Shown here: in pieces, positions 55,964-64,000 of the stretch
Layout of the letters: every line of letters begins with the position of its first letter
Position numbering within the stretch: the stretch's first letter is position 1
NCBI RefSeq assembly: GCF_008080435.1
Contig: NZ_VRKN01000005.1
Span: 355,395-419,394, forward strand
Source: Enterobacter asburiae
GTDB lineage: Bacteria > Pseudomonadota > Gammaproteobacteria > Enterobacterales > Enterobacteriaceae
Length of the DNA: 64,000 bases
Direction: 5' to 3'
Translations under genes and position numbers: made by a program
Notes under the pieces: generated by a model
Seen by the model: the letters and a program-made list of their open reading frames with translations, nothing else
What the model was told of the DNA's origin: nothing
The model's database searches: none

Positions 55964-57697
55964 GTGAAAGCCCCGATAAAATTGCGCCGCCGCGAGGCGG
56001 TTGAACCGGTTGATTTGCCAGACGATCTCCCGGCGCTGCTCAAGCGCCTCTATGCCAGCCGCGGCGTGCGTAGCGCTGAGGATCTTGAACGCAGCGTGAA
56101 AGGGATGCTGCCCTGGCAGCAGTTGAGCGGTATCGAAAAAGCCACTGAAATGCTCTACAACGCGCTTCGTGAGGGAACGCGGATTGTGGTGGTAGGGGAT
56201 TTCGACGCCGACGGCGCAACCAGCACCGCGCTGAGCGTGCTCAGCCTGCGCGCGCTGGGCTGCGATAACGTCACCTATCTGGTGCCGAACCGTTTTGAAG
56301 ACGGCTATGGCCTCAGCCCGGAAGTGGTCGATCAGGCCCACGCCCGTGGCGCACAGATGATCATGACCGTCGATAACGGGATCTCTTCCCATGCGGGCGT
56401 CGATCATGCCCATCAGTTGGGGATCCCGGTGCTGGTCACCGATCACCACCTGCCGGGCGAAACGCTGCCGGATGCGGAAGCGATTATTAACCCCAATCTG
56501 CGCGACTGCGATTTCCCATCGAAATCCCTCGCCGGTGTGGGCGTGGCGTTTTATCTGATGCTGGCATTGCGTACCCTGTTACGCGATAAGGGCTGGTTCG
56601 ACTCCCGCGGTATTGCCGTACCGAATCTGGCCGAATATCTCGATCTGGTGGCGCTGGGTACCGTCGCGGACGTGGTGCCGCTTGATACCAATAACCGCAT
56701 TTTGACCTGGCAGGGCTTAAGCCGCATCCGGGCAGGCAAGTGTCGTCCGGGGATCAAGGCGCTGCTGGAGATTGCCAACCGCGATCCGCTCAAGCTGGCG
56801 GCAAGCGATTTGGGCTTTGCCCTCGGGCCGCGTCTTAACGCAGCCGGAAGGCTGGACGATATGTCCGTCGGCGTGGCGCTGCTGCTGTGCGATAACATTG
56901 GTGAAGCACGCGTGCTGGCCAACGACCTGGACGCGCTGAACCAGACCCGTAAAGAGATTGAGCAGGGGATGCAGGCCGAAGCGCTGACCCTGTGCGAAAA
57001 ACTTGAGCGCAGCGGCGATACGCTGCCGGGCGGCCTGGCGATGTACCATCCTGAGTGGCATCAGGGCGTGGTCGGTATTCTAGCGTCGCGCATTAAAGAG
57101 CGTTTCCACCGTCCGGTGATCGCGTTTGCCCCCGCGGGCGACGGCACGCTGAAAGGCTCTGGCCGTTCGATTCAGGGTCTGCACATGCGCGATGCGCTGG
57201 AGCGTCTCGATACGCTGTACCCGGGTCTGATGATCAAGTTCGGCGGCCATGCGATGGCGGCTGGCCTGTCGCTGGAAGAGGCGAAATTCGACGAATTCCA
57301 GCGCCTGTTTGGCGAGCTGGTGACCGACTGGATTGACCCGGCCCTGCTGCAGGGGGAAGTGGTGTCCGATGGCGAGCTTTCACCGCTGGAGATGACGATG
57401 GACGTGGCGCAAATGCTCCGCGATGCCGGTCCATGGGGGCAGATGTTCCCGGAACCGCTGTTCGACGGTCGTTTCCGCCTGCTGCAGCAGCGTATCGTCG
57501 GCGAACGCCATCTGAAAGTGATGGTCGAGCCCGTGGGCGGTGGCCCGCTGCTGGACGGCATTGCCTTCAACGTTGACACGGCGGTATGGCCGGACAACGG
57601 CGTGCGCGAGGTTGAGCTGGCGTACAAACTGGACATCAACGAGTTTCGCGGTAACCGCACCCTTCAGATCATCATCGACAATATCTGGCCAATTTAG
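55964..57697 (+). CDS. recJ: Single-strand DNA-specific 5'-3' exonuclease RecJ
   Basis: DHH-family nuclease for recombination and mismatch repair. 577 residues, GTG start five bases after dsbC. Motifs: VVVGDFDADGATSTA, MTVDNGISSH and VTDHHLPGE (DHH), then the DHHA1 motif GGHAMAAGL (about 427-435). Confidence 0.96.
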   Translation: MKAPIKLRRREAVEPVDLPDDLPALLKRLYASRGVRSAEDLERSVKGMLPWQQLSGIEKATEMLYNALREGTRIVVVGDFDADGATSTALSVLSLRALGCDNVTYLVPNRFEDGYGLSPEVVDQAHARGAQMIMTVDNGISSHAGVDHAHQLGIPVLVTDHHLPGETLPDAEAIINPNLRDCDFPSKSLAGVGVAFYLMLALRTLLRDKGWFDSRGIAVPNLAEYLDLVALGTVADVVPLDTNNRILTWQGLSRIRAGKCRPGIKALLEIANRDPLKLAASDLGFALGPRLNAAGRLDDMSVGVALLLCDNIGEARVLANDLDALNQTRKEIEQGMQAEALTLCEKLERSGDTLPGGLAMYHPEWHQGVVGILASRIKERFHRPVIAFAPAGDGTLKGSGRSIQGLHMRDALERLDTLYPGLMIKFGGHAMAAGLSLEEAKFDEFQRLFGELVTDWIDPALLQGEVVSDGELSPLEMTMDVAQMLRDAGPWGQMFPEPLFDGRFRLLQQRIVGERHLKVMVEPVGGGPLLDGIAFNVDTAVWPDNGVREVELAYKLDINEFRGNRTLQIIIDNIWPI

Positions 57698-57787
57698 CGG
57701 CAGTAATCTCTATAAAAAAGGGCGTGGATTCGGTACAATCCCGCTCTTATCACCGCATTTTGACAAGTCCATAAAAGAAAACAGACC

Positions 57788-58886
57788 ATGTTTGAAATTA
57801 ATCCGGTAAAAAACCGTATTCAGGACCTCACGGAGCGCTCTGACGTTCTTAGGGGGTATCTTTGACTACGATGCCAAGAAAGAGCGTCTTGAAGAAGTAA
57901 ACGCCGAGCTGGAACAGCCGGACGTCTGGAACGAACCTGAACGCGCACAGGCGCTGGGTAAAGAGCGTTCCTCTCTCGAAGCTATCGTAGATACGCTGGA
58001 TCAAATGGCCCAGGGGCTGGAAGATGTTTCCGGTTTGCTGGAGCTGGCCGTCGAAGCCGACGACGAAGAAACCTTTAATGAAGCCGTGACAGAACTCGAC
58101 GTGCTGGAAGAGAAGCTGGCGCAGCTTGAGTTCCGCCGTATGTTCTCCGGCGAATACGACAGCGCTGACTGTTATCTCGATATTCAGGCCGGTTCTGGCG
58201 GTACAGAAGCACAGGACTGGGCAAGCATGCTGGCGCGTATGTATCTGCGTTGGGCAGAAGCGCGCGGTTTCAAAACCGAAATCATCGAAGAATCTGAAGG
58301 TGAAGTCGCGGGCCTGAAATCCATCACCATCAAGATTATTGGCGACTACGCCTACGGCTGGCTGCGTACTGAAACCGGCGTTCATCGCCTGGTGCGTAAG
58401 AGCCCATTCGATTCCGGCGGCCGTCGTCATACCTCCTTCAGCTCCGCGTTTGTATACCCGGAAGTGAAAGACGATATCGATATTGAAATTAACCCGGCGG
58501 ACCTGCGTATTGATGTATATCGCGCATCCGGTGCGGGTGGTCAGCACGTTAACCGTACGGAATCGGCGGTGCGTATTACCCACCTTCCAACCAACACGGT
58601 AACGCAATGCCAGAACGACCGTTCCCAGCATAAAAACAAAGACCAGGCCATGAAGCAGATGAAAGCGAAGCTTTATGAACTGGAGATGCAGAAGAAAAAT
58701 GCTGAGAAACAGGCGATGGAAGACAACAAGTCTGACATCGGTTGGGGCAGCCAGATCCGTTCTTACGTCCTTGATGACTCCCGCATCAAAGACCTGCGTA
58801 CCGGGGTTGAAACCCGCAACACGCAGGCGGTGCTGGACGGCAGCCTGGACCAATTTATCGAAGCAAGTTTGAAAGCAGGGTTATGA
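57788..58886 (+). CDS. prfB: Peptide chain release factor 2 (programmed +1 frameshift)
   Basis: Ends translation at UGA and UAA. The first 25 codons (57788-57862) end with CTT and then an in-frame TGA at 57863-57865. A Shine-Dalgarno-like AGGGGG three bases before the CTT and the following C complete the classic RF2 shift site. A +1 slip resumes at GAC (57864) and gives 365 residues, the E. coli length. The rest has the stop-codon motif [10 protein letters not shown] (with SPF) and the catalytic GGQ in [12 protein letters not shown]. Self-regulating: low RF2 favours frameshifting. Followed by lysS after nine bases. Confidence 0.97.
57851..57866 (+). promoter_or_regulatory. RF2 frameshift signal
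   Basis: AGGGGGTATCTTTGAC: internal Shine-Dalgarno, slippery CTT, poorly terminating TGA-C. Identical in design to E. coli prfB. Confidence 0.95.
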
Positions 58887-58895
58887 GGAACCAAC

Positions 58896-60413
58896 ATGTC
58901 TGAACAACAAGCACAGGGCGCTGACGCGGTAGTCGATCTTAACAACGAACTGAAAACCCGCCGCGAGAAGCTGGCAGCGCTGCGCGAGCAGGGCGTGCCG
59001 TTCCCGAACGATTTTCGTCGTGACCATACCTCAGACCAACTGCACGCTGACTTCGACGCTAAAGAGAACGAAGAGCTGGAAGCGCTGAACATCGAAGTGG
59101 CCGTTGCAGGCCGCATGATGACCCGTCGTATCATGGGTAAAGCCTCCTTCGTGACCTTGCAGGACGTTGGTGGCCGTATTCAGCTGTACGTTTCCCGTGA
59201 CGACCTGCCGGAAGGCATCTACAACGAGCAGTTCAAGAAGTGGGACCTGGGCGATATCCTGGGCGCGAAAGGTAAACTGTTCAAAACCAAAACCGGTGAA
59301 CTGTCTATCCACTGCACCGAGCTGCGTCTGCTGACCAAAGCTCTGCGCCCGCTGCCGGATAAATTCCACGGCCTGCAGGATCAGGAAGCGCGCTATCGTC
59401 AGCGCTACCTGGATCTCATCTCTAACGATGAATCCCGAAAGACCTTCAAAATTCGCTCCCAGATCATGGCCGGTATCCGCCAGTTCATGGTTAAGCGCGA
59501 CTTTATGGAAGTGGAAACCCCAATGATGCAGGTGATCCCTGGCGGTGCGTCTGCCCGTCCATTCATCACCCATCACAATGCCCTTGACCTGGACATGTAC
59601 CTGCGTATCGCGCCGGAACTGTACCTGAAGCGTCTGGTGGTCGGTGGTTTCGACCGCGTGTTTGAAATCAACCGTAACTTCCGTAACGAAGGTATTTCCG
59701 TTCGTCATAACCCAGAGTTCACCATGATGGAACTCTATATGGCGTATGCAGATTACAAAGATCTGATCGAGCTGACCGAATCCCTGTTCCGCACCCTGGC
59801 GCAGGATATTCTGGGCACCACGGAAGTGCCTTACGGTGAAGAGGTGTTCGACTTCGGCAAGCCGTTCGTCAAGCTGACCATGCGCGAAGCGATCAAGAAA
59901 TACCGTCCGGAAACCAACATGGCGGATCTGGATAACTTCGATTCTGCGAAAGCAATCGCGGAAAGCATTGGTATTAAGGTTGAGAAGAGCTGGGGTCTGG
60001 GCCGTATCGTGACCGAGATCTTCGAAGAAGTGGCCGAAGCGCACCTGATTCAGCCGACCTTCATCACTGAATACCCGGCTGAAGTCTCTCCGCTGGCGCG
60101 TCGTAATGACGAGAACCCGGAAATCACCGATCGCTTCGAATTCTTCATTGGTGGCCGCGAAATCGGCAACGGCTTTAGCGAGCTGAACGATGCGGAAGAC
60201 CAGGCTCAGCGCTTCCAGGACCAGGTTGACGCGAAAGCAGCAGGTGACGATGAAGCGATGTTCTTCGACGAAGACTACGTGACCGCGCTGGAGCACGGTC
60301 TGCCACCAACGGCGGGTCTGGGGATTGGTATCGACCGTATGGTGATGCTGTTCACCAACAGCCACACCATCCGCGACGTGATCCTGTTCCCGGCGATGCG
60401 CCCGGTGAAATAA
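58896..60413 (+). CDS. lysS: Lysyl-tRNA synthetase LysS
   Basis: Class II aminoacyl-tRNA synthetase charging tRNA-Lys. 505 residues: N-terminal OB-fold anticodon domain ([19 protein letters not shown]), then catalytic motifs 2 ([18 protein letters not shown]) and 3 ([13 protein letters not shown]). Cotranscribed with prfB as in E. coli. Ends in a shared bidirectional terminator with idi. Confidence 0.97.
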   Translation: MSEQQAQGADAVVDLNNELKTRREKLAALREQGVPFPNDFRRDHTSDQLHADFDAKENEELEALNIEVAVAGRMMTRRIMGKASFVTLQDVGGRIQLYVSRDDLPEGIYNEQFKKWDLGDILGAKGKLFKTKTGELSIHCTELRLLTKALRPLPDKFHGLQDQEARYRQRYLDLISNDESRKTFKIRSQIMAGIRQFMVKRDFMEVETPMMQVIPGGASARPFITHHNALDLDMYLRIAPELYLKRLVVGGFDRVFEINRNFRNEGISVRHNPEFTMMELYMAYADYKDLIELTESLFRTLAQDILGTTEVPYGEEVFDFGKPFVKLTMREAIKKYRPETNMADLDNFDSAKAIAESIGIKVEKSWGLGRIVTEIFEEVAEAHLIQPTFITEYPAEVSPLARRNDENPEITDRFEFFIGGREIGNGFSELNDAEDQAQRFQDQVDAKAAGDDEAMFFDEDYVTALEHGLPPTAGLGIGIDRMVMLFTNSHTIRDVILFPAMRPVK

Positions 60414-60427
60414 GACGTCAAGATGTG

Positions 60428-60453
60428 AAAAAAGCCCCGAAAGGGGCTTTTTT
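60428..60453. terminator. Bidirectional terminator between lysS and idi
   Basis: AAGCCCC GAAA GGGGCTT with A6 and T6 flanks; its end overlaps the idi stop. Confidence 0.92.
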
Positions 60454-60994
60454 ATTGCGCCGCGAAGGCTTTGAGTTTTTCACGGGCGGTCGTCGCTTCC
60501 ATCACCATCCACGGACTAAAGGCCCAGGGCGTCGCGTCCAGCGCGCGGAATAACGCATCCAGCTCAACCCACTGATAGTCCATCACTTCATCTTCGTTTA
60601 TCGTCACGTCATTGGTGATGCGGGCAGCGAATACCGGGCAGATTTCGTTTTCCACGATCCCGGACGGGTCGATTTCCCGATAGCGAAATTCAGGGGCGAC
60701 GGCGGTGATATCGGCCAGTTCAGCGCCCACTTCAAAGCGGCAGCGGCGGATTATCGCCTGTATCGTCTCTTCGCCGGACTGCGGGTGGCCGCAGACGGAG
60801 TTGGTCCAGACGCCGGGCCAGGCTTTTTTGGTTAAGGCGCGCCGGGTGATCAGACATTCGCCGTTTGCGTTAAAAAGCCAGGAAGAGAAAGCCAGATGTA
60901 GCGGGGTATGTAAGGTGTGCGCGGCATATTTTTCCTGAGTGCCAATCACCATTCCCTGGTCGTTTACCAAAATAACGTGTTCTTGAATACTCAT
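60452..60994 (-). CDS. idi: Isopentenyl-diphosphate delta-isomerase
   Basis: Type I isomerase balancing isopentenyl and dimethylallyl diphosphate for isoprenoids. 180 residues, Nudix-like. Active-site Cys in [12 protein letters not shown] (about 64-75), metal/acid Glu in [18 protein letters not shown]. Confidence 0.96.
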   Translation of the reverse strand: MSIQEHVILVNDQGMVIGTQEKYAAHTLHTPLHLAFSSWLFNANGECLITRRALTKKAWPGVWTNSVCGHPQSGEETIQAIIRRCRFEVGAELADITAVAPEFRYREIDPSGIVENEICPVFAARITNDVTINEDEVMDYQWVELDALFRALDATPWAFSPWMVMEATTAREKLKAFAAQ

Positions 60995-61157
60995 TGATGC
61001 TCCAGTGCCAAAATGCCGAGTGGTTCAGCACCATCAGCCGGATCATTATACGGCATTCTTATACGAACGGTTTGGCTCGTAGAGCGGAAAAGGGCATGAC
61101 CCATATTCGTTTTGGCTGTTATCATAGTGCGCCATTCACGCTGACAGAGGATCTGTT

Positions 61158-61901
61158 TTGTTTGCAGGAAGCCTGACGAGAAACCCCATCACCGCCATTT
61201 TTTGCCTGACGCTGACGCTATTACTGGCGGGCTGTTCAGGGAGCAAATCTTCGGATATGGGTAGCTATTCCGGTTCGGTCTATACCGTTAAGCGCGGGGA
61301 CACCCTGTATCGAATTTCGCGCGCTACGGGGACCAGCGTGAAGGATCTGGCGCGGCTGAATAATCTCTCTCCGCCCTACACCATCGAGGTGGGGCAGCAA
61401 CTGAAGGTTAGCGGCGGATCGTCCTCGGGTAAAAAATCCTCTTCGAAAGGCAAAACCGCCAAAGTGACGCCATCTTACGCGGTGCCGCAGTCGTCCTGGC
61501 CGCCGGTCGGTCAACGCTGCTGGATCTGGCCTGCCAGCGGTAAAGTGGTGCTGCCGTACTCCCTGTCTGAGGGGGGTAACAAAGGTATTGATATCGCGGC
61601 TGCGCGCGGTACGCCGGTTTATGCCTCCGGGGCAGGGAAGGTGGTGTATGTCGGTAACCAGCTGCGTGGCTACGGTAACCTGATCATGATTAAGCATGGC
61701 GAAGACTACATCACGGCCTATGCGCACAACGACACGATGCTGGTCAACAACGGGCAGAACGTCAAAGCCGGGCAGAAGATTGCCACTATGGGCAGCACCG
61801 GCACGGATACGGTGAAGCTGCATTTCCAGATTCGCTATAAGGCGACGGCCATCGATCCGCAGCGTTATCTTCCTGCGCCCGGCAGCAAACCGAAGTGCTA
61901 A
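61158..61901 (+). CDS. ygeR: LysM/M23 lipoprotein YgeR (amidase activator)
   Basis: Envelope lipoprotein of the EnvC/NlpD type that activates cell-wall amidases in E. coli. 247 residues, TTG start after AGAGG. Lipobox LLLAGC (Cys26), LysM domain YTVKRGDTLYRISRATGTSV (about 42-61), serine/lysine linker, and a degenerate M23/LytM domain lacking the HxxxD/HxH zinc set in part (NKGIDIAAARGT; LHFQIRY). As a non-catalytic LytM factor it would work by binding amidases. Confidence 0.93.
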   Translation: MFAGSLTRNPITAIFCLTLTLLLAGCSGSKSSDMGSYSGSVYTVKRGDTLYRISRATGTSVKDLARLNNLSPPYTIEVGQQLKVSGGSSSGKKSSSKGKTAKVTPSYAVPQSSWPPVGQRCWIWPASGKVVLPYSLSEGGNKGIDIAAARGTPVYASGAGKVVYVGNQLRGYGNLIMIKHGEDYITAYAHNDTMLVNNGQNVKAGQKIATMGSTGTDTVKLHFQIRYKATAIDPQRYLPAPGSKPKC

Positions 61902-61936
61902 GTGGTTATTTAATCGCCGGTTAGTTATGAAGAGGC

Positions 61937-61964
61937 TTGTATGAAGGTGTGTAAGGTCTATAAT
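61937..61964 (+). promoter_or_regulatory. Promoter of glyU
   Basis: TTGTAT and TATAAT separated by 16 bases, 17 bases before the tRNA. Confidence 0.75.
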
Positions 61965-61981
61965 GCCTTACGCACCTCAAA

Positions 61982-62055
61982 GCGGGCGTAGTTCAATGGT
62001 AGAACGAGAGCTTCCCAAGCTCTATACGAGGGTTCGATTCCCTTCGCCCGCTCCA
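61982..62055 (+). tRNA. glyU: tRNA-Gly (anticodon CCC)
   Basis: 74 bases including the encoded CCA; acceptor GCGGGCG/CGCCCGC, D-loop GTTCAATGGTAGAAC, anticodon stem AGAGC-TTCCCAA-GCTCT and T-arm GGTTCGATTCC. Matches E. coli glyU. A well-known landing site for genomic islands (the ETT2 region of E. coli lies here). Confidence 0.97.
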
Positions 62056-62543
62056 ATCTCCTGATAAATCAAGAAGTTATGATTTATCAGTTAGTTACGT
62101 TGCCCCGCTAAAGTAGGTACAACTTAAACTACCCATTGTTCTACGCCCGCACCTGTCGCGTGATTGGTCTGTGGTACAAGGGAGCATATCATCACGCTGG
62201 CGGTGGTTCCAAGTTCTTACCGCGACAGCACAACAACGAACAAAAAGCCGCATACCGGGCATAACTCCCAAAACTTTCAGTGAAGCGCATTTTAGCCCGA
62301 TGCCCCCATATGCCACACGTCGAGATGATGTTGCAGGGGATAAACAGGTTTATGGTGGTGTACGTACCTGCACACGAAATGTAGGCTCTGCCAGCGGTTC
62401 GGCCTCGCTCCTTCGGGTACATGGTCATCCTGATAAACTTCACTGTCTGACATAGCCCTGATGTTGTTGCCTAACGGCTCCGCTTGTTGTCTTACCACCA
62501 ACGGGGCTTATGATGTACTATGCAAAAAAAAACAGGGGTGCTT
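62056..62543. other. Non-syntenic stretch after glyU
   Basis: 488 bases without a firm gene. It starts with a perfect inverted repeat (62061-62090). A 42-codon frame opening on TTG (62136-62264) gives LFYARTCRVIGLWYKGAYHH and ends HNNEQKAAYRA; it has no ATG and no ribosome site. Overlapping 65-95 codon frames on both strands are mutually exclusive and none is preferred. It may hold the remains of a phage or satellite leader region. Confidence 0.5.
62061..62090. repeat. Perfect inverted repeat just after glyU
   Basis: CTGATAAATCA / TGATTTATCAG, 11-bp arms around 8 bases, five bases after the tRNA CCA end. Could be the tRNA terminator or part of an integrase attachment region. Confidence 0.7.
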
Positions 62544-63146
62544 ATGTCGGATAGTTATGCTGGTCTTATTGGCACGGTTGTGGGTGCAATCATTACAGGC
62601 GGCTTTGCCTGGTTTACCGATTGGCGTAAGAACCGTTCGAAGAATAAAAAAGATTTAGAAGTGTTATCCCTAAAACTGACTTATAAACTAGAGCGTTATG
62701 TTGCACTGTGCCTGGAGTGTTCAGAAGATGATGGGCGTGAGTATTATCATGAAGATGAAGGTAGATGCTCTGGTTCGTTGTTCAAAGGTTATAACATCGA
62801 ATTTCCAGAGTTTAACCTTGGGAAGTTCGAAGACATTGACTGGAAGTTGTTACCTGTGAATTTAATGCATGAGATTTTCACACTTCCCACAAAAGTTAAT
62901 AATGCAAGGCAACGTTTCGCCAAAGAGTGGAATGAATTTGATGAACATTTAAACGATGATTATCCAACAACAATACGTGCCAAGGAATTGACAGACCTTG
63001 CGATTTATTTTTACAACGTTTCATCCAGCTTACGAACCTTGGCCGGACTACCGCTCCCTGAAGATTCAATCATCATTGATACACTCAATAAAAATAAAAT
63101 TAAAAATGATGAAGATTACGATAGATTATTTATACGAAAGGAATGA
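62544..63146 (+). CDS. Membrane-anchored protein of unknown function (island)
   Basis: 200 residues from MSDSYAGLIG; the ATG follows AGGGGTGCTT, while an ATG 24 bases upstream lacks a ribosome site. One N-terminal membrane helix (about 4-23, GLIGTVVGAIITGGFAWF) ends in a basic stop (RKNRSKNKKD); the rest is cytosolic, mostly helical and acidic, with no motif I recognise and an acidic/Cys patch LECSEDDGREYYHEDEGRC (about 51-69). AT-rich, unlike the core genes. Four bases before the next gene, so the two form a unit. Confidence 0.75.
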   Translation: MSDSYAGLIGTVVGAIITGGFAWFTDWRKNRSKNKKDLEVLSLKLTYKLERYVALCLECSEDDGREYYHEDEGRCSGSLFKGYNIEFPEFNLGKFEDIDWKLLPVNLMHEIFTLPTKVNNARQRFAKEWNEFDEHLNDDYPTTIRAKELTDLAIYFYNVSSSLRTLAGLPLPEDSIIIDTLNKNKIKNDEDYDRLFIRKE

Positions 63147-63149
63147 TCA

Positions 63150-63581
63150 ATGTCTGGAATGTTAGCAAGTACAGCCGCCGCTGTTGGGATCATTGATAAA
63201 GCTGTTGGTATCGCGAAGAAGCTCGCTGATGAGAGTGATGAGCTTGATAAGGCGACGCTTAAACTTGAGCTTGCAAACCTCATGACAGAGCTTGCCAGCG
63301 TCAAAATAGAAGTTATAACCACCCAAGCTTTACTGTTTGATGCAGAACAAAAGATCAAGGATCTTGAAGAAAAACTGAAGGATAAAACAGCATTTTCCTT
63401 TCGGGACGGTGTATTTTGGACTGAAGGTGATGACACTGCATTCTGTCCGAAGTGTTACGAGAGCGAAAATAAAAAGATTCACATGGAATCACGTGAAAGA
63501 GCATATGCTGGGCTTGGTTCATTTGTAGAGAAACCAAACTGGTATTGCAGGGTGTGTAAAACTACCTTTAATCGAAAGTGA
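63150..63581 (+). CDS. Coiled-coil / zinc-ribbon protein of unknown function (island)
   Basis: 143 residues. N-terminal helical part (residues 3-24), a heptad-rich segment (about 28-80, e.g. LKLELANLMTELASVKIEV and AEQKIKDLEEKLKDK), then FSFRDGVFWTEGD and a zinc ribbon with CPKC (99-102) and CRVC (133-136). From memory this architecture recurs in small prophage or island proteins, without assigned function. It follows the membrane protein by three bases. Tail overlaps the end of the convergent secreted-protein gene by 14 bases. Confidence 0.75.
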   Translation: MSGMLASTAAAVGIIDKAVGIAKKLADESDELDKATLKLELANLMTELASVKIEVITTQALLFDAEQKIKDLEEKLKDKTAFSFRDGVFWTEGDDTAFCPKCYESENKKIHMESRERAYAGLGSFVEKPNWYCRVCKTTFNRK

Positions 63582-63762
63582 AAATTTTGGTATGGCTACA
63601 TTGAGCATTACGGATCTTGATAGTTTCGGTTCGTAGATGGTCACCATACACGCAGATCTTACCGTCCGCTGCTTCAATGACATCCTGAAGTGTCAAAGTA
63701 ACTGTCAAAGCATGAGCCGCCAACGGCAGCAGTGCCACAACACATAGTAAAACTTTCTTCAT
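63568..63762 (-). CDS. Small secreted protein of unknown function (island)
   Basis: 64 residues from the ATG at 63762 (MKKVLLCVVALLPLAAHA, clear signal peptide; a GTG six bases upstream is possible). The mature part, LTVTLTLQDVIEAADGKICV onward, is about 46 residues with two cysteines that could form a disulfide. Convergent with, and overlapping by 14 bases, the zinc-ribbon gene. G-rich ribosome site. No family recognised. Confidence 0.65.
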   Translation of the reverse strand: MKKVLLCVVALLPLAAHALTVTLTLQDVIEAADGKICVYGDHLRTETIKIRNAQCSHTKIFTFD

Positions 63763-63929
63763 TTTCACAACCCGCCCCCGTGGATTGCACCTAATTTTTT
63801 CAATCTAATTTGATGACATGGCTCAAAATTACTTAACTCTGAGATGAGTTATTCCAAAGCCTTAACCAGTGCTTTAGGCTGTAGTCATCGTTATAGCCGA
63901 TTAATGATGACACCATTTCTTCTTATTAG

Positions 63930-63963
63930 GCGACAATTACCCCGTCCGCATCGCGACAATTAC
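63930..63963. repeat. Direct repeat GCGACAATTAC near window end
   Basis: The 11-mer GCGACAATTAC occurs at 63930-63940 and 63953-63963, 23 bases apart start to start. It could be repeated protein-binding sites at the end of a mobile element or in a promoter. The 3' part of the window (63770-64000) otherwise shows no gene. Confidence 0.6.
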
Positions 63964-64000
63964 TCTGGCCTGTTTGTAATCTGAGCGTCCTGTTTCTTCT

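Noticed and set aside
57863..57865. In-frame TGA in prfB as a nonsense mutation or selenocysteine codon
   Set aside because: The surrounding AGGGGG and CTT-TGA-C are the known RF2 frameshift signal, and a +1 shift restores the full-length protein.
62095..62501. Minus-strand frames (62095-62316, 62192-62443, 62292-62501) as an integrase remnant
   Set aside because: No tyrosine recombinase motif (R...H-x-x-R...Y) appears in any of them and they exclude each other.

Overview
The window is a stretch of enterobacterial chromosome. Gene content, gene order and near-identity of many products to Escherichia coli proteins place it in the Enterobacteriaceae. The third-base GC bias, the dispersed REP-type palindromes and the citG neighbour fit Enterobacter (cloacae complex) or a close relative; that genus call is inference. 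The order runs parallel to the 64-66 min region of E. coli K-12, reversed: nupG-mltC-yggX-mutY / trmB-yggL-yggN / hemW-rdgB-yggU-yggT-yggS / yggR / ruvX-yqgE-gshB-rsmE-endA-sprT-galP-metK / speA-speB / loiP / tktA / epd-pgk-fbaA-mscS-argO-yggE / argP / rpiA / serA / fau-ssrS-zapA / ygfB-pepP-ubiH-ubiI / gcvTHP-ygfF / bglA / yqfA / ygfZ / sdhE-cptA / fldB / xerD-dsbC-recJ-prfB-lysS / idi / ygeR / glyU.

Bases 1-900 hold the end of a citrate-lyase maturation cluster (citG). Bases 900-19,000 are mostly on the minus strand: nucleoside uptake, cell-wall lysis, base-excision repair, tRNA and rRNA methylation, glutathione synthesis, galactose uptake and SAM synthesis. Bases 19,500-37,000 hold arginine-to-putrescine conversion (speAB), the pentose-phosphate and lower glycolysis genes (tktA, epd-pgk-fbaA, rpiA), the osmotic channel mscS, arginine export with its regulator argP, and serA. 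Bases 37,000-48,400 hold folate and one-carbon metabolism (fau, gcvTHP), 6S RNA, cell division (zapA) and ubiquinone hydroxylases. Bases 48,400-61,900 hold beta-glucoside use, Fe-S and FAD assembly factors, recombination and disulfide isomerisation, and translation (prfB, lysS).

Departures from the E. coli plan are the informative part. A Vsr-like DUF559 gene sits where ansB-yggM lies in E. coli, and its 3' end is made of a dispersed repeat. An OprD-type porin lies between speB and loiP. An RpiR-type regulator replaces yqfB beside bglA. Two genes carry single-base homopolymer frameshifts: bglA (C5 for C4) and the extreme 5' end of galP (A5 for A6, creating a 14-codon leader that ends in ATGA exactly at an internal galP start). 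prfB has the normal programmed +1 frameshift.

From the tRNA-Gly(CCC) gene glyU onward (62,056-64,000) the sequence changes character: it becomes AT-rich, synteny stops, and it carries a two-gene unit of unknown function (an N-terminally membrane-anchored protein plus a coiled-coil/zinc-ribbon protein) and a small secreted protein. This looks like the left end of a genomic island at a known insertion hot spot. It is the most likely place for something undescribed, but the window ends before an integrase or the other boundary is seen.
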